Source: Longimycelium tulufanense (GTDB lineage Bacteria > Actinomycetota > Actinomycetes > Mycobacteriales > Pseudonocardiaceae). From it: DNA of 64,000 nucleotides. Where the stretch lies: contig NZ_BMMK01000025.1 in assembly GCF_014645795.1 (NCBI RefSeq), positions 29,736 to 93,735 on the forward strand, written 5' to 3'. This document shows, in pieces, positions 62,049 through 64,000 of this stretch. The notes below the pieces were generated by a model, which saw only the letters and a list, made by a program, of their open reading frames with translations, was not told where the DNA came from and ran no database searches. Made by a program: the position numbers and the translations under genes. Every line of letters starts with the position of its first letter. Position 1 is the first letter of the stretch.

Positions 62049-62067
62049 TACCCCGTATGGGTATGGT
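62049..62067 (+). promoter_or_regulatory. CsoR-like operator overlapping the -10 of the DUF6153-oxidase operon
   Basis: TACCC-CGTAT-GGGTA at 62049-62063 is a perfect 5-base inverted repeat resembling GC-flanked copper-repressor sites (TACCCC...GGGGTA). It overlaps TATGGT (62062-62067), a -10 that sits 6 bases before the GTG at 62074, so the transcript would be leaderless and copper-controlled. The promoter lies at and just beyond the end of the glycosylase gene. Confidence 0.5.
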
Positions 62068-62073
62068 GGCGCC

Positions 62074-62451
62074 GTGATCAGCGTGGCGCGCGGGCGGTGC
62101 GGAGCGATCCGGCTGCTCCGCCTGCTCGCGTTCGTCACCCTGTTGGCCGGCCTGCTCGCGATGCATTCCCTGCCGGCTGCCCATGACGGTGGGCAGCCGA
62201 CGGTGCTTGCCTCCGCCAGCCACGACCGGCACGACGCCGGTTCGCCGGAACCGGCCCCGCCGTGCGAGGCATCCGAGACGGGCCAGCATTGCGTCTCTCC
62301 GGCACCCCCGTCGGTGCCGGTGCTCGGGGCGCCGCCGTTGTTGGGGCTCACGGAGCCGCCACGTGGCTCCGCCCCCACACCCCCGGGGACCGACCCCGGC
62401 GCGCCGCACGAGGACCCGCCCCTGGCGCGCTCGGTCCGGCTCCGAATCTGA
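62074..62451 (+). CDS. DUF6153 family exported protein
   Basis: A 125-residue protein. One N-terminal hydrophobic segment (LLRLLAFVTLLAGLLAMHSLP) is a signal anchor or peptide, followed by a His-rich, Pro-rich extracytoplasmic part with SHDRHDAGS and a two-Cys pair (PPCEASETGQHC) that could bind metal or form a disulfide. It ends LARSVRLRI, typical of DUF6153. Family members often lie beside copper-handling genes; here a multicopper oxidase follows 45 bases later. Function unknown; a periplasmic copper role is inferred. Confidence 0.7.
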   Translation: MISVARGRCGAIRLLRLLAFVTLLAGLLAMHSLPAAHDGGQPTVLASASHDRHDAGSPEPAPPCEASETGQHCVSPAPPSVPVLGAPPLLGLTEPPRGSAPTPPGTDPGAPHEDPPLARSVRLRI

Positions 62452-62496
62452 TCGTTCTCCTTCCCCAGTGTCGTTTGCTTTCGTGAAGGAGAAGTC

Positions 62497-63981
62497 GTGT
62501 CGTTCGACCCTGCCCTGTCCCGCCGTCGTTTCCTGCTCGTCGCCGGTGCCGCCCTGACGGCGCCCGGCCTTGCCGCCTGTGGGGCCGGCACCGTCTCCGC
62601 CGAGACGCTTCCGGCCGCGATCTCCCGGGTGGAGAGCACCCGCCGCAAGGGCGGCGCCCGCACCGTGACCCACTCCCTCGTCGCGAAGCCGACCCGGCTC
62701 GACCTCGGCGGGGTCCAGGTCGACACCTGGGCCTACGGCGATGAGCTCCCGGGACCACGGCTCCGGGTGACCGCGGGCGACGTCCTGCGTGCGGACCTGC
62801 GCAACGAGCTCCCCGCGGACACCACGATCCACTGGCACGGGCTCGCCCTGCGCAACGACATGGACGGCGTCCCGCAGGTCACCCAGCCGCCCGTCCCGCC
62901 GGGCGCCAGCTTCCGCTACGAGTTCACCGTCCCGGACCCGGGCACGCACTGGTACCACCCACACGTCGGCCTCCAACTCGACCGCGGCCTCTATGCCCCG
63001 CTCATCGTGGACGACCCCGCCGAACCCGGCCGGTACGACGCCGAGCTGGTGGTCGTCCTCGACGACTGGCTCGACGGTGTTGCCGGCACCCCCGACGAAC
63101 AGCTCGACAAGCTCCGCCAGGGAGGGATGCACCATGGCTGGCCGCAGGGGATGGCCGAGCGGCCCACCTCCCTCGTCGGCGGGGACGGTGGCGACGTCGC
63201 ACACCCCCACCTCGTCGCCAATGGGCGGGTGGCCACGGCTCCGCGCTCCTTCGAGGCCAGGCCCGGGCAGCGGGTCCGGATCCGGCTGATCAACGCGGCG
63301 GCCGACACCGCGTTCCGGGTCGCGCTGGGCGGCCACCGGTTGACGGTGACCGCAAGCGACGGGTTCGACACCGAGCCCGTCGAGACCGACGCCGTCCTGA
63401 TCGGGATGGGGGAGCGTTACGACCTGCTCGTCACCCTCGGCGACGGTGCATTCCCGTTGGTCGCCGCGGCCGAGGGCAAGCCGGGGCGGGCGTTGCTGGT
63501 CCTGCGCACCTCACCGCAGGCGGCTCCGCCGCCGGCCGACGTCCGGCCGGCGCAGCTGTCGGGTCGTGTCGTCACCCTCGCCGACCTTCGGTCGACGCCC
63601 GGGCACCGGCTACCGGCACGGCGTCCCGACCGCACCCTCACCCTGCGGCTGGGCATGTCGCACCGCGGCTACGAATGGCTGATCAACGGAAGGGCGTTCG
63701 ACCCTCGCCGGGATGACCTGCCCATCCAGGAGGGCGAGCGGGTCCGGCTCAGGTTCGTCAACCAGACGATGATGTTCCACCCGATGCACCTGCACGGTCA
63801 TACGGGGCAGGTGGTGCGGGCCGACGGCGCCGGGCCACGCAAGGACACCGTCGTCGCGCTGCCCATGCGGACGGTCGAGCTCGACCTCGACGCCGACAAC
63901 CCCGGCCGGTGGATGGTGCACTGCCACAACGCCTACCACGCCGAGGCAGGCATGATGGCGTTGATGGGCTACACGGCCTGA
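62497..63981 (+). CDS. TAT-exported multicopper oxidase (CueO/laccase-like)
   Basis: A 494-residue cupredoxin-domain oxidase. SRRRFLLVAGAAL is a twin-arginine signal, and AAC at residue 28 makes it a possible lipoprotein. All four copper-binding blocks are present: HWHGL, HWYHPHVGL, HPMHLHGHTGQ and HCHNAYHAEAGMMAL, giving T1, T2 and T3 coppers; the T1 axial ligand is Met in EAGM. Such enzymes oxidise Cu(I), phenols or metal ions outside the membrane and protect from copper. GTG follows AAGGAG. The stop lies 19 bases before the window end. Confidence 0.94.
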   Translation: MSFDPALSRRRFLLVAGAALTAPGLAACGAGTVSAETLPAAISRVESTRRKGGARTVTHSLVAKPTRLDLGGVQVDTWAYGDELPGPRLRVTAGDVLRADLRNELPADTTIHWHGLALRNDMDGVPQVTQPPVPPGASFRYEFTVPDPGTHWYHPHVGLQLDRGLYAPLIVDDPAEPGRYDAELVVVLDDWLDGVAGTPDEQLDKLRQGGMHHGWPQGMAERPTSLVGGDGGDVAHPHLVANGRVATAPRSFEARPGQRVRIRLINAAADTAFRVALGGHRLTVTASDGFDTEPVETDAVLIGMGERYDLLVTLGDGAFPLVAAAEGKPGRALLVLRTSPQAAPPPADVRPAQLSGRVVTLADLRSTPGHRLPARRPDRTLTLRLGMSHRGYEWLINGRAFDPRRDDLPIQEGERVRLRFVNQTMMFHPMHLHGHTGQVVRADGAGPRKDTVVALPMRTVELDLDADNPGRWMVHCHNAYHAEAGMMALMGYTA

Positions 63982-64000
63982 GTAGGACGTCGTGGGGGTG

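Overview
The window is a 64 kb piece of a high-GC chromosome from a mycolic-acid-type or pseudonocardial actinobacterium. Evidence: GTG starts are very common, a mycothiol-dependent enzyme is present, promoters include leaderless ones and one of the PafBC/RecA-NDp type, and the core gene order (MBL hydrolase / uvrA / infC-rpmI-rplT-trmH / pheST / argCJBDFRGH) follows from memory the uvrA-to-argH block of mycobacteria. Pseudonocardiaceae is my best guess at family level; this is an inference from content and composition, not from a search.

Layout. 1-6 kb: the end of a secreted beta-propeller protein, a TIGR00027-type methyltransferase, a VOC protein, a PadR regulator overlapping a membrane-protein gene, a decayed alpha-hydroxy-acid oxidase remnant, an SDR and an aldo/keto reductase. 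6.3-11.2 kb: a leftward four-gene cluster with a pyruvoyl-type (phosphatidylserine-decarboxylase-like) decarboxylase, a DDAH-like guanidino-modifying hydrolase, an ABC exporter and an agmatine-deiminase-like enzyme; this looks like a small-molecule pathway I cannot match to a named system. 12.2-20.2 kb: MBL hydrolase, acyltransferase-3, a mycothiol-dependent isomerase-family protein, an MHS-type transporter and uvrA with an almost perfect PafBC promoter.

20.2-43.6 kb is an accessory stretch lying between uvrA and infC: gpsA-like dehydrogenase, QacA-type efflux pump, amino-acid permease, two tandem secreted RTX-repeat proteins, a secreted phospholipase A2, a 1348-residue STAND NTPase with 14 WD40 blades, an NMT1/SsuBC-type ABC importer, and a divergent IclR-controlled cluster for D-amino acids (GntP permease, N-acyl-D-amino-acid deacylase, D-amino-acid deaminase, PfkB kinase, IclR, RidA). 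In that cluster the deacylase and deaminase would release reactive enamines that RidA hydrolyses.

43.6-64 kb is mostly core: a DUF1844 protein, infC (apparently starting at ATC), rpmI, rplT, a TrmH methyltransferase that seems to start at CTG, an alcohol dehydrogenase, pheST with a strong terminator, a helical-repeat protein, then the complete arginine operon argCJBDFRGH under a leaderless promoter that carries an ARG box, 3-methyladenine glycosylase, and a copper-linked pair (DUF6153 protein and TAT-exported multicopper oxidase). No tRNA, rRNA, insertion sequence or CRISPR array was seen.
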